NCBI RefSeq assembly: GCF_002742645.2
Contig: NZ_CP033875.1
Coordinates: 1,280,001-1,344,000, forward strand
Reading direction: 5' to 3'
Length of the DNA: 64,000 nucleotides
DNA from: Caulobacter sp. FWC26
GTDB taxonomy: Bacteria; Pseudomonadota; Alphaproteobacteria; Caulobacterales; Caulobacteraceae
The translations under genes were made by a program, and so were the position numbers. Below the pieces are notes generated by a model, which was given only the letters and a program-made list of their open reading frames with translations, was not told the origin of the DNA and did no database searches. Below are positions 27,965 to 36,662 of this stretch, in pieces (within the stretch, counting starts at the first letter, position 1; each line of letters begins with the position of its first letter).

Positions 27965-28372
27965 TCAGCGCGCAGCGAACCAACGCGCCGCCGCATAGCC
28001 GGCTGACGCCGCGACGGTGGTGATGAACGTCCCCCAGGCCATGTCGACCAGGGTGATCGTTGTCGACCAGGTCTTCATCGTCGCTTGATTGGTCAGGTCA
28101 TAGGTGGCGTAGGCGACCAGGCCGAACACCGCCGCGTGGACCAGAAGCCGCTTCCAGCCGCCCTCGCGCAGCGCCGGCATCACGGCCAGGATGACGATCC
28201 CCGCCACATAGAGCAGGTAAAAGACCACGGCCGGCGGCATCGACGGCTTGTCGGCCAGCAACTCACCGATGCGAGGCTGGTAGAGGCGATTGACCATTTG
28301 GGTCAGCCAGATGATGTCGAGGACCAGCATCGCCAGCGCGGTCCCGACATAGGCGACGGCGAACTGGATCAT
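27965..28372 (-). CDS. DUF2177 family membrane protein
   Basis: A 135-residue protein with four predicted membrane segments, beginning MIQFAVAYVGTALAMLVLDI and with the conserved RLYQPRIGELLADKP loop and YATYDLTNQATMKTW. Its function is unknown. The ATG overlaps the stop of the upstream methyltransferase (ATGA), so it belongs to that operon. The combination with CFA-synthase-like, FAD oxidoreductase and DUF1365 genes recurs in many proteobacteria. Confidence 0.9.
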   Translation of the reverse strand: MIQFAVAYVGTALAMLVLDIIWLTQMVNRLYQPRIGELLADKPSMPPAVVFYLLYVAGIVILAVMPALREGGWKRLLVHAAVFGLVAYATYDLTNQATMKTWSTTITLVDMAWGTFITTVAASAGYAAARWFAAR

Positions 28373-29412
28373 TGGGCGGTCTCCGTAGGGATCGGGCGCA
28401 TCCGGTAGTGGCTGACGCCCCATTCCTCGCCGCCGCGATGGCCGAACAGGCCGGCGGTCGCCAGGAAGAACAGGCGCCAGCGGCGGCGCCAGACGGAGGC
28501 GTGCTTGCCGTAGACCTCAGCCAGGATCGGATCGATCGTGGCGCGGCGGGCATCGAAGTTCTCAAGCCACTGGCGGGCGGTGCGGGCGTAGTGCTCGCCG
28601 CTCCAGCGCCAGTCCCGCTCGACCGTGAAGAGATCAGGGAATTGGCGCGGCAGATCATGGCTGGGCATGACGCCGCCGCTGAAGAAGTACTGGGCGATCC
28701 AGTCGGCGGGATCATCGACCTCGAAGCGGTAGGGCGTATTCTTGTGCGTGAACACGTGCAGGAACAGCAGGCCGTCCGGCTTCAGCCAGCCCCGCACCCG
28801 GGTCAGCAGCGCGCGCCAGTTGGACATGTGCTCGAACATCTCGACAGAGACCACGCGGTCGAAGCGCTGGTCGGTCTGGAAGTCGTTCATGTCGGCGGTG
28901 ATGACCTTCAGGTTGGTCAGGCCCTGCTCTGCAGCGCGGGCTTCGATGAAGGCGCGCTGCGAGGCCGAGTTCGAGACCGAGGTGATGGACGAGTTGGGGC
29001 ACCGGGCCGCCATCCACAGCGACAGCGAGCCCCAGCCGCAACCCAGTTCCAGGACCGACTGGCCATCGCGCAGGTCCGCGTGCTCGGCCGTCTCGCGCAG
29101 AGCCGCCGCTTCGCCTTCGGCCAGGGTGGTGGCGCCCGGCGGATAGAGGCCGCTGGAGTATTTCAGGTTGGGGCCCAGCACCGCCTCGAAGAACGGAGCC
29201 GGCAGTTCGTAGTGCTGCTCGTTGGCGTTGGCGGTGTGGGTCGCGATTGGACGCGTTTCCATCTCGCGGGCGAAGGACGAGGTCGCGTCGGCCGGCGCCT
29301 GTTCAAGGCGGCGTCGCGCGTCGCCCACGAGAAAGTCGATCGCCGCGCGCGACACGACGTCGGGCATCGGCGCGTCCTCAAAGGCGTGGATCGCGGTCTT
29401 CACCAGGCTCAT
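28369..29412 (-). CDS. cyclopropane-fatty-acid synthase-like methyltransferase
   Basis: A 347-residue class I SAM methyltransferase of the CFA/mycolic acid synthase type. The SAM motif VLELGCGWGSLSLWMA lies near residue 125, and YELPAPFFEAVLGPNLKYSS is the family substrate segment. SNSASQRAFIEARA and RVVSVEMFEHM follow. It would act on unsaturated phospholipid acyl chains at the inner membrane. The start is taken as ATG 29412 (MSLVKTAIHAF) with GGGAGG-type sequence upstream; the frame is open 14 codons more. It is divergent from the FAD oxidoreductase gene and co-transcribed with DUF2177. Confidence 0.9.
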   Translation of the reverse strand: MSLVKTAIHAFEDAPMPDVVSRAAIDFLVGDARRRLEQAPADATSSFAREMETRPIATHTANANEQHYELPAPFFEAVLGPNLKYSSGLYPPGATTLAEGEAAALRETAEHADLRDGQSVLELGCGWGSLSLWMAARCPNSSITSVSNSASQRAFIEARAAEQGLTNLKVITADMNDFQTDQRFDRVVSVEMFEHMSNWRALLTRVRGWLKPDGLLFLHVFTHKNTPYRFEVDDPADWIAQYFFSGGVMPSHDLPRQFPDLFTVERDWRWSGEHYARTARQWLENFDARRATIDPILAEVYGKHASVWRRRWRLFFLATAGLFGHRGGEEWGVSHYRMRPIPTETAQ

Positions 29413-29439
29413 GGTCGTTCTCCGGGAGGCTTGAGAACG

Positions 29440-29493
29440 GTTACGCACGGACAAGGCGTTCGGATGCGTCCGGAGGTCGCAGCGGAGCGTAAC
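29440..29493. promoter_or_regulatory. widely spaced inverted repeat in the divergent control region
   Basis: GTTACGC (29440-29446) and GCGTAAC (29487-29493) are exact reverse complements 40 bases apart, between the divergent methyltransferase and oxidoreductase genes. They could be two half-sites of one regulator serving both directions. No sigma-factor motif is assigned. Confidence 0.3.
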
Positions 29494-29531
29494 GGGTTGC
29501 AGGCGTCGTCGTGTCGCCTTGGGAGATTGTC

Positions 29532-30860
29532 TTGGCCGCTGTTGTTCCTCGCCAATCCATCGCCGTGATCGGCGCTGGCGTTTCTGGGCTTTCCGCCGCG
29601 TGGCTGCTGTCGCACCGGCACGATGTGACGCTGTACGAAGCCGACAATCGCCTGGGCGGACACGCCAACACGATCATCGCCGAGGGCGTGGCGGTCGACA
29701 CCGGCTTCATTGTCTACAACGAGCCGAACTATCCGAATTTGACGGCGCTGTTCCGCCATATCGGCGTCGAGACGACCGAGACCGACATGTCTTTCGGCGT
29801 TTCGCTCGACGGCGGCGCGCTGGAGTATTCGAGCACCAAGCTGCTGGCCCAGAAGCGCAACGCCGTGAACCCGCGCTTCCTGAAGATGCTGCTGGACGTC
29901 GTGCGGTTCTATCGCGAGGGCCGCAACATTCCTGCCGATCTGGAGCAGGGCGGCCTCTGCCGGCTGGACGACTATCTGCGCCGCCAGGGCTTTGGCCGGG
30001 CGTTCCAGGAAGACCACCTGCTGCCCCAGGCCGCCGCCATCTGGTCGGCCTCGCTGCGTGACATCCGAGAGTTTCCCGCCGCCGCATTGCTGCGCTTCTT
30101 CGACAATCACGGCCTGATGCTGCCGATCGACAAGCGTCCCATCTGGCGCACCGTCGTGGGCGGCTCGGCGCGCTATGTCGAAAAGCTGGCGGCCGGGGTT
30201 TCAGGCCCGATCCTGACCGGCCGTCCCGTCAAGGCGATCCATCGCGGGCCGGATGGCGTGAAGATCGAGGATACGACCGGCGAGACCCGGGCGTTTGACC
30301 ACGTGGTCATCGGCGCGCACGCCGACCAGGCTTTGTCGATGCTGGCCTCGCCGACCGCCGAGGAACGCGACCTTCTGGGCGTCTTCCGCTACAGCCGCAA
30401 CCGGGCCGTGCTGCACAGCGATCCGGCCCTGATGCCCAAGCGTCGACGCGCTTGGGCCAGCTGGAACCATGTCGGCCGTCGCGGCGAGGACGGCGAGGGC
30501 GGTGTCACCTACTGGATGAACATCCTTCAGCCGCTGGGCGTGGACCGCCCCTACTTCCTGTCGCTGAACCCCATGCAGGACCCCGCCGGCCTGATGCACG
30601 ATCAGGTCTACGAGCACCCGCTGTTCGACGGTCCGGCGATGATGGCCCAGCGTCGCCTGTGGTCTCTTCAGGGGCGCCGGCGCACCTGGTTCTGCGGCGC
30701 CTATTTCGGATCGGGCTTCCACGAAGACGGCCTGCAGGCCGGGTTGGCCGTCGCCGAGCAGCTGGGCGGCGTTCGTCGTCCCTGGCTCGTGCCCAACCCG
30801 TCGGGCCGCATCGTCCTGGACGTGGCCGAGCCCGCCGCTGATCGTGAGTTGGTTGCGTGA
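29532..30860 (+). CDS. FAD-dependent amine-oxidase-like oxidoreductase
   Basis: A 442-residue flavoprotein with the N-terminal dinucleotide motif VIGAGVSGLSAAWLL, then YEADNRLGGHANT, and a C-terminal FAD-contact segment CGAYFGSGFHEDGLQAG. It belongs to the NAD/FAD-binding family usually found beside DUF1365 and CFA-like genes, with a probable role in oxidising or desaturating membrane fatty acids. The start is taken as TTG 29532, which has GGGAG seven bases upstream; GTG 29511 gives seven more residues. The stop overlaps the next gene (TGATG). Confidence 0.9.
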   Translation: MAAVVPRQSIAVIGAGVSGLSAAWLLSHRHDVTLYEADNRLGGHANTIIAEGVAVDTGFIVYNEPNYPNLTALFRHIGVETTETDMSFGVSLDGGALEYSSTKLLAQKRNAVNPRFLKMLLDVVRFYREGRNIPADLEQGGLCRLDDYLRRQGFGRAFQEDHLLPQAAAIWSASLRDIREFPAAALLRFFDNHGLMLPIDKRPIWRTVVGGSARYVEKLAAGVSGPILTGRPVKAIHRGPDGVKIEDTTGETRAFDHVVIGAHADQALSMLASPTAEERDLLGVFRYSRNRAVLHSDPALMPKRRRAWASWNHVGRRGEDGEGGVTYWMNILQPLGVDRPYFLSLNPMQDPAGLMHDQVYEHPLFDGPAMMAQRRLWSLQGRRRTWFCGAYFGSGFHEDGLQAGLAVAEQLGGVRRPWLVPNPSGRIVLDVAEPAADRELVA

Positions 30861-31630
30861 TGAGCCGCTCGGCGCTCTTTGCGGGCCACGTCGTCCATGA
30901 TCGGACCCGCCCTAAGCGTCATCATCTGCGCTACGGCGTCTTCATGCTGCTGCTCGACCTCGACGAGGTCGAAGCGCTCAGCGCGCGGCTTCGCCTGTTC
31001 TCCCGGCGGGGCTGGAACCTGATCGGGTTCCATTCGCGTGACCATCTCGACGATCCCGGAGCGACGCTGCGGGACGAGGTGCTGGCCAAGCTGTCGGTCC
31101 ATGGCCTAGCCGAGGGGGTGACGAGCATCCGGGTTCTGACCATGCCCCGCATCCTGGGCAAGGGCTTCAACCCGCTGACGGTATTCTTCTGCTACAATGC
31201 CCAGGACGGCCTGGTCGCCACCGTCCACGCCGTGCGCAACACGTTCGGCCAGCGCCACGACTACGTGATGCCGGCCCGCCTCGGTCGCGACGGCTGGGTG
31301 GAGCAGACGGCAGACAAGGCCTTTTACGTCTCGCCGTTCCTGCCGATGGACCTGCGCTACGGCTTCGAGACGCGCCCGCCGAGCGAGGACGTCCATGTGG
31401 GCGTCGACGTGCTGGACGAGGCGGGCATCGTGCTCTCCGCCACGTTTGAGGGCGAGCGCCGCGCCTTGACCGATGGCGCGATCCTGAAGGCGCTGATCGG
31501 CCATCCCTGGCAGGTCGCCGGGGTGCTGGTGGCGATCCACTGGGAAGCCCTGAAGATCATCCTCAAGGGCTTCCGCTACTATCCGCAGGACAAGGCCACG
31601 CGCGGGCTGCGTCGCCCGGCGGCCACCTGA
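30860..31630 (+). CDS. DUF1365 family protein
   Basis: A 256-residue protein of unknown chemistry with family segments FAGHVVHDRTRPKRHHLRYG, RILGKGFNPLTVFFCY and HAVRNTFGQRHDYVMPA, and F-Y-V-S-P-F in KAFYVSPFLPMD. It is translationally coupled to the FAD oxidoreductase gene. In Rhodobacter, genes of this set belong to the singlet-oxygen regulon, which is established knowledge for that organism only; no RpoE or ChrR gene is seen in this window. It converges with trmFO, leaving a 6-base gap. Confidence 0.9.
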   Translation: MSRSALFAGHVVHDRTRPKRHHLRYGVFMLLLDLDEVEALSARLRLFSRRGWNLIGFHSRDHLDDPGATLRDEVLAKLSVHGLAEGVTSIRVLTMPRILGKGFNPLTVFFCYNAQDGLVATVHAVRNTFGQRHDYVMPARLGRDGWVEQTADKAFYVSPFLPMDLRYGFETRPPSEDVHVGVDVLDEAGIVLSATFEGERRALTDGAILKALIGHPWQVAGVLVAIHWEALKIILKGFRYYPQDKATRGLRRPAAT

Positions 31631-31636
31631 GCGCCT

Positions 31637-33046
31637 CTAAGCCATCCAGGCTTCGAGGTCCCTCAGCGCCCGCAGGCTCATCAGCCGCTTTTTGGCGCGG
31701 CCGCGCTCCTTCAGCGGGATCTTCTTGCCCTCTTCGTCAACCTTGGGCGCCTCAAGCGGCGGCAGCAGACCGTAGTTGATGTTCATCGGCTGGAAGCTGC
31801 CGGGGCCGACGCCCGCGTCCAGATGGCCGCCGGTGATGTGCTCGACGAGGGCGCCCAGGGCGGTGGTCGGGGGCGGGGCGTCGATGGGCGCGCCCTTGCG
31901 GTCGGCGGCGGCGAAGCGACCCGTCAGCAAGCCCATCGCCGCGCTCTCGACATAGCCCTCAACGCCGGTGACCTGACCCGCGAAGCGCAGGCGCGGCATG
32001 GCCTTCATCCGCAGCGATTTGTCCAGCAGCTTGGGCGAGTTGATGAAGGTGTTGCGGTGCAGCCCGCCCAGGCGCGCGAACTGGGCGTTCTCCAGGCCCG
32101 GGATCATGCGGAAGGTCTCGGCCTGGACGCCGTGCTTCAGCTTGGTCTGGAAGCCGACCATGTTCCACAGGGTGCCCAAAGCGTTGTCCTGGCGCAGTTG
32201 GACGATGGCGTAGGATTTCACGGTCGGGTCGCGCGGATTGGTCAGGCCGACCGGCTTCATCGGACCATGGCGCAGGGTCTCGCGGCCGCGTTCGGCCATC
32301 ACCTCGATCGGCAGGCAGCCGTCGAAATAGGGGACGTTCTCCCATTCCTTGAACTCGGACTTGGGGCCGGCCAGCAGGGCGTCGATGAAGGCCTCGTACT
32401 GGTCCTTGTTCATCGGGCAATTGATGTAGGCGGCCGCGTCGCCGCCCGGGCCTTCCTTGTCGTAGCGCGACTGGCGCCAGGCGACGTCCATGTTGATGGA
32501 CTCGAAATGGATGATCGGCGCGATGGCGTCGAAGAACGACAGCTGCCCTTCGCCGGTCAGGTCCAGGATCGCCTGGGCCAGGGCGGGCGAGGTGAGGGGA
32601 CCGGTCGCGACGATGACGTTATCCCAGTCGACAGGGGGCAGGCCGGCTATCTCCTCGCGGACGATCGTGACCAGCGGGTGCTGCGACAGGCGCTTGGTGA
32701 CTTCTGCGGAGAAGCCGTCGCGATCAACGGCCAGAGCCCCGCCGGCCGGCACCTGGTGCTGGTCGGCGCAGGCCATGATCAGGCTGTCCAGCTTGCGCAT
32801 CTCGGCGTGCAGCAGGCCGACGGCGTTGAACTGCCAGTCGTCGGACCGGAACGAGTTGGAGCAGACCATCTCGGCCAGGCCGTCGGTCTGGTGGGCGTCG
32901 GTGATGACTTTGCCGCTGGCGTCGTCCTTGCGCATCTCGTGCAGGATCACCGGAACGCCGCTCTGGGCGATCTGCCAGGCGGCTTCGGAACCGGCGAGGC
33001 CGCCGCCGATGATGTGCACAGGCTGATAGGTCGAGTTCGTGGTCAT
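31637..33046 (-). CDS. trmFO: methylenetetrahydrofolate-tRNA-(uracil-54-C5)-methyltransferase
   Basis: A 469-residue folate- and FAD-dependent enzyme that makes ribothymidine at position 54 of tRNA. The N-terminal FAD motif [19 protein letters not shown] is followed by [20 protein letters not shown] and the conserved [11 protein letters not shown], and later [12 protein letters not shown] and [20 protein letters not shown]. The length is slightly above the Gram-positive enzyme (about 435). It is a single gene, between convergent DUF1365 and the divergent membrane protein. Confidence 0.97.
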   Translation of the reverse strand: MTTNSTYQPVHIIGGGLAGSEAAWQIAQSGVPVILHEMRKDDASGKVITDAHQTDGLAEMVCSNSFRSDDWQFNAVGLLHAEMRKLDSLIMACADQHQVPAGGALAVDRDGFSAEVTKRLSQHPLVTIVREEIAGLPPVDWDNVIVATGPLTSPALAQAILDLTGEGQLSFFDAIAPIIHFESINMDVAWRQSRYDKEGPGGDAAAYINCPMNKDQYEAFIDALLAGPKSEFKEWENVPYFDGCLPIEVMAERGRETLRHGPMKPVGLTNPRDPTVKSYAIVQLRQDNALGTLWNMVGFQTKLKHGVQAETFRMIPGLENAQFARLGGLHRNTFINSPKLLDKSLRMKAMPRLRFAGQVTGVEGYVESAAMGLLTGRFAAADRKGAPIDAPPPTTALGALVEHITGGHLDAGVGPGSFQPMNINYGLLPPLEAPKVDEEGKKIPLKERGRAKKRLMSLRALRDLEAWMA

Positions 33047-33144
33047 GGCGCGCCCTATACCCCCGGCTGTCGTTTGGCGAAACCTCGTGTAGGCTCATGA
33101 TCCTGGGCCGGGCCCTGCGCGCCGGGCGAGCATGGGGAGGGGAC

Positions 33145-34083
33145 ATGGCGACGTTTTCCGTAACCGAGGCGGCGACGGCCGGCTTCGGTGTCATAGGCCG
33201 CAAGCCTTTGGCGGTGGTCGGCTGGGCGCTGGCGCTCGCGATTGGGATGATCATTCCCGCGATCCTGGGCTTCCTGGCGCTAGGGCCGCAGGTGCAGCAG
33301 ATGATGCAGATGGCCATGACGCAGAAGGAGGGCGCGCCCGATCCGGAGTTCATGCGTCAGATGCTTCAGGCGCAGTCGGGGATGACGGCCGCGAACCTGC
33401 TGTTCTGGCTGTGGTCGACCTTCCTCAAGGCGGTGTTCTGCGCCGCCGTCTTCCGCGCGGTCCTGACCCCCAAGGCGTCTTCCTGGGCCTATCTGCGTCT
33501 CGGTTCCCGCGAGATGTGGCTCACCCTGCTCCTGCTGGTGGAGCAAGTGCTGATCATGATCGTCGCCTTCGTGGTGGCCCTGGTGATCGCCGTCCTGGCG
33601 GCCGTTGCGGGCGTCAGCGGCGGCGAGAACGGCGCGATGGCGGCGGTCACCACCGCCTTCGCGGGCGCGGCGGTCGCCATCGCGGTTCTGGTCTGGTTGG
33701 CTCTCCGCCTGTCGATGGCCGCGCCGATGACCTTCGCCGACAATCAGTTCCGGCTCTTTGAGTCCTGGGCGCTGACGAAGGGCCAAGGCTGGCGCCTGTT
33801 GGGCGTGGCGTTGCTGGTCGTGGTGTTCGTGATCGGGGTCGAGATCCTGATCGGCGCGGTGCTGCTGGGCACGGTCTTCGCCGCCGGCGGCTCGCTGGCG
33901 GCGCTCCATGGCGAGGCCGGCTTCGAGGCGTTCATGGCTCGGCCGCCCCTGACGATCCTGCGGGATGTGTGGCCTTGGGTCGCGGTGATCGGCGTGATCG
34001 GCGCGCTGTTCAGTGCGGTGGTGCAGGCCATCTTCTACGCGCCGTGGGCGGCGGTGCATCGGGCGCTCACCTCGGAGGCCTGA
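33145..34083 (+). CDS. multi-pass membrane protein, paralogue 1 of 4
   Basis: A 312-residue protein with about six hydrophobic helices. The function is not recognised. It shares with three neighbours (34235, 34997 and 36663) an N-terminal helix, an arginine-containing segment ending WAYLRLGSREMW near residue 128, and a second signature RLSMAAPMTF followed by ESWALTKGQGWRLLG near residue 220. The start is ATG 33145, preceded by GGGGAGGGGAC; the frame is open 16 codons further. It is divergent from trmFO. Confidence 0.85.
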   Translation: MATFSVTEAATAGFGVIGRKPLAVVGWALALAIGMIIPAILGFLALGPQVQQMMQMAMTQKEGAPDPEFMRQMLQAQSGMTAANLLFWLWSTFLKAVFCAAVFRAVLTPKASSWAYLRLGSREMWLTLLLLVEQVLIMIVAFVVALVIAVLAAVAGVSGGENGAMAAVTTAFAGAAVAIAVLVWLALRLSMAAPMTFADNQFRLFESWALTKGQGWRLLGVALLVVVFVIGVEILIGAVLLGTVFAAGGSLAALHGEAGFEAFMARPPLTILRDVWPWVAVIGVIGALFSAVVQAIFYAPWAAVHRALTSEA

Positions 34084-34234
34084 TCGGCCGTGGCCTCTGC
34101 GTGACGGTGCGTCGAAATCCTGAGTTCGATGCGCACCACCATCGCCAGACGCGCGGGGAGCCCTTAGATTATCGGGGATAGCGGCGACTCATCCGGTTTC
34201 TCGGAGTGGGCCCCGCACCTGAGGACGTGATCGA

Positions 34235-34996
34235 ATGACGGAAGGATCGGCGGGCGTTGGCGCGACCTTGCGCGCGGGCCTTTCCGATGTGGGCGGGGCC
34301 GTTCGCGACTGCTGGGGCGCGCTCGCCCTGGCGGCGATGTTGAGCATGACCGCCAGCGCGCTGCCGTCCGGCGCGCGGTTCGTGGTCGCGCTCGTCGCCG
34401 GTGTCATCGCCCAGGGCGCGCTGTTCCGCCGAGCCTTCGCGCGCGCTGGCGGCCTCAAGGGGCTGCGCTGGGGCGCCGACGAGTGGCGCCTGCTGGCCGC
34501 TCAGTTGATGATCCTGGGCCTCTTCGTCCTGATCGGCTCGATCCTCTTGATCATCGTCGGCGGCGTGGCGCTCGGCGTGGCGCGGACGGCCGCTCCGAAC
34601 TTCGACCCTTCGACGTCCGAGGCCTGGCGGGCGGCGTTCGCCCAGGCCGGACCGGCCGGACTGATCGTCGCCATCGTGCCCCTGGCCAGCCTGTTCATTC
34701 TGATCTGGCTGGGGCTGCGCCTGTCGCTGTCGGCTCCGGCCACGGTCGACCAAGCCGGTGTGCGCGTGCTCAGCGCCTTTCCGCTGACCCGAGGCCGGAC
34801 GCATATTCTGCTGGTCGTCGGTCTCGCCATCTCGGTTCCCGTCATCGTGCTGAGCGCCCTGCTGGGCTTGGCGCCCGGACAGGGCGCGGTGGTGACCGGG
34901 TTGATGGCCGTCTGCACCTATTTCTACGCCATGCCGGCCTGGACCGGCGCGCTCGCCCACTTCTACCGCCACGGCGCGGCTCAGCAGGACGCCTGA
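34235..34996 (+). CDS. multi-pass membrane protein, paralogue 2 of 4 (short)
   Basis: A 253-residue membrane protein of unknown function and the shortest of the local family; the N-terminal region is compact. The family signatures are degenerate but present: RAFARAGGLKGLRWGADEWR near residue 70 and RLSLSAPATV followed by SAFPLTRGRTHILL near residue 165. The ATG at 34235 is preceded by GAGGACGTGATCGA. The gene is directly followed, with no gap, by paralogue 3. Confidence 0.8.
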   Translation: MTEGSAGVGATLRAGLSDVGGAVRDCWGALALAAMLSMTASALPSGARFVVALVAGVIAQGALFRRAFARAGGLKGLRWGADEWRLLAAQLMILGLFVLIGSILLIIVGGVALGVARTAAPNFDPSTSEAWRAAFAQAGPAGLIVAIVPLASLFILIWLGLRLSLSAPATVDQAGVRVLSAFPLTRGRTHILLVVGLAISVPVIVLSALLGLAPGQGAVVTGLMAVCTYFYAMPAWTGALAHFYRHGAAQQDA

Positions 34997-35881
34997 ATGT
35001 CTGTTCGTCCCGTCGATGCGGCCCTCGAGGGCCTTCAGACCATGCGCCGCCGGCCGCTGATCGTGCTGGCCTGGGCGGGATTCTCCCTCGTCATGCTGCC
35101 CATCCTGGGGCTGCTGGTGAAGATCGGCCTGGGCGATGAGGGCCGTCAGGTTCTGGCCGGTCGTGGCTCGTCGGCCGACCCTCGGGAGATGCTGGACCTC
35201 GTCATGCACCTGGGCGGGGTCATGGTGCTGCTGATCGCCCTGGCCCTGTTGCTGGGCGCGGTCCTGCAAGCCGCGATTATTCGTTCGGTCATCGAGCCGC
35301 GGAACGATCGCTTCGCCTACCTGCGGCTGGGCAAGGAAGAGATCCAGCTTTTGATCGTGTCGCTGATCACCTGGGCCACGGCGCTGCTGTGCACGGTTAT
35401 TCCGTCGGGCGTGGTGGTCTTGGGCTCCTCGCTCCTGTCGGGTGCGGCGGCCGCCTGGTTCGCGTTCCTCGGCGCCCTGGCGGTGATCGGCTTCTCGCTT
35501 TGGGTGGCGGTGCGCCTTTCGCTGCTGGGGCCGCACGCCTTCTCGCACCACCACATCGACATCCGGGCGGCCTGGATCCAGACGCACGGACAGTTCCTGC
35601 GTCTGCTTGGCATGTTCGTGCTAACGATCGTGATCTGGCTGCTCATCTCCCTGCTGGGCGCGGCTGTGGCGAGCGTGATCGGGAAGTCACTGACGGCGGC
35701 GGTCAATCTCGGCGCCAGCGGGGTGGCGGGCAGCAACTCGTGGCTGATCCTCAGCCTTCTGGCCAACCTCCTGCTGGCCCCGATCTTCCTGACGCTGCAG
35801 ACGGTGATCCTGGTGGCCGCCCCGGCCCGCGCCTTCGCCCAGTTGAATCAGGACGAGATCGACGCGGGCCTGCACGCCTAG
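34997..35881 (+). CDS. multi-pass membrane protein, paralogue 3 of 4
   Basis: A 294-residue membrane protein with about six hydrophobic segments. The signatures are IEPRNDRFAYLRLGKEEIQ near residue 98 and RLSLLGPHAF followed by AAWIQTHGQFLRLLGMFVL near residue 175. It starts on the base after the stop of paralogue 2, so the two are co-translated and may form a complex. It converges with the GST gene at 35883. The function is unknown. Confidence 0.82.
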   Translation: MSVRPVDAALEGLQTMRRRPLIVLAWAGFSLVMLPILGLLVKIGLGDEGRQVLAGRGSSADPREMLDLVMHLGGVMVLLIALALLLGAVLQAAIIRSVIEPRNDRFAYLRLGKEEIQLLIVSLITWATALLCTVIPSGVVVLGSSLLSGAAAAWFAFLGALAVIGFSLWVAVRLSLLGPHAFSHHHIDIRAAWIQTHGQFLRLLGMFVLTIVIWLLISLLGAAVASVIGKSLTAAVNLGASGVAGSNSWLILSLLANLLLAPIFLTLQTVILVAAPARAFAQLNQDEIDAGLHA

Positions 35882-35882
35882 T

Positions 35883-36500
35883 TCACGCGGTCGCACTGGG
35901 GCGGGCGGCCATCCGCTCGCGCCAGGCCAGGACGTGCTTGGCTTCCGCCGGTGTCGAAAGCCCCGTGAAGTCGGCGAAGTCCAGCGTGGTCTGCCCGGTG
36001 ATGTCGGCGATCGTATAGGTGTCGCCGGTCAGGTAGGGCCGGCCGTCCGACAACTCGCGATCCAGCCAGAGCTGCGCCTTCTCGACCACCTCACGATTGG
36101 ATTCCCCGAACTCGACGTTCTGCTTCAACAAGCGCGCGGTCAGCGGATGGGCGTGGCGCCAGAACATGCCGACGGGGACCATCAGGCGAAACTCCATGCG
36201 ACGGGTCCACATCTCAATATGCGCCTGCTCAAGCGCGCTGACACCGAACAGGGGCGGGTCAGGGTGCAGCACCTCGAAGTAGCGGCAGATGGCGATGGTC
36301 TCGCTGATCGTGGTTCCGTCATCCAGTTCCAGCACCGGCACCTGCCCCAGACTGTTGCGCGCCAGGTGTTCGGGACTGCGATGCCCGCCCTCGCGCATGC
36401 CGATGCGGATTTCCGGAACCTCCACGCCCTTTTCGGCCAGGAAGATACGCACCCGGCGCGGGTTTGGCGCGGGCATGGCTTCGCCGTAGAGCTTCATCAA
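35883..36500 (-). CDS. glutathione S-transferase family protein
   Basis: A 205-residue two-domain GST. The thioredoxin-like N-terminal domain (MKLYGEAMPAPNPRRVRIFL) contains the glutathione-contact QVPVLELDDGTTISET, and the helical C-terminal domain includes YLTGDTYTIADITGQTTLDF. The cis-Pro lies in VPVLEL. The substrate cannot be told. The gene stands alone between two of the membrane paralogues, and its stop lies one base from the convergent stop of paralogue 3. Confidence 0.93.
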   Translation of the reverse strand: MMKLYGEAMPAPNPRRVRIFLAEKGVEVPEIRIGMREGGHRSPEHLARNSLGQVPVLELDDGTTISETIAICRYFEVLHPDPPLFGVSALEQAHIEMWTRRMEFRLMVPVGMFWRHAHPLTARLLKQNVEFGESNREVVEKAQLWLDRELSDGRPYLTGDTYTIADITGQTTLDFADFTGLSTPAEAKHVLAWRERMAARPSATA

Positions 36501-36662
36501 ACCTCCCTCGGCCGCTTCAGCGGGCCGTTCAAACGAACGTTAGAGGTGAGCGCGGCGGAAGCAAGCGCTCCGGCGACGATTTCACACGCCGCGCCCTGTT
36601 GAAGCGTCGCGAACCTTGTTAGGCGTAGGACGACTCCCGGTCCCACCACTCAAGAGCAAGTC

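Noticed and set aside
34169..35587. A 472-residue open frame on the minus strand across two membrane paralogues
   Set aside because: Composition (Gln, Arg, Asp, His-rich, no motif) is that of a shadow, while the plus-strand frames have membrane helices and shared family signatures.
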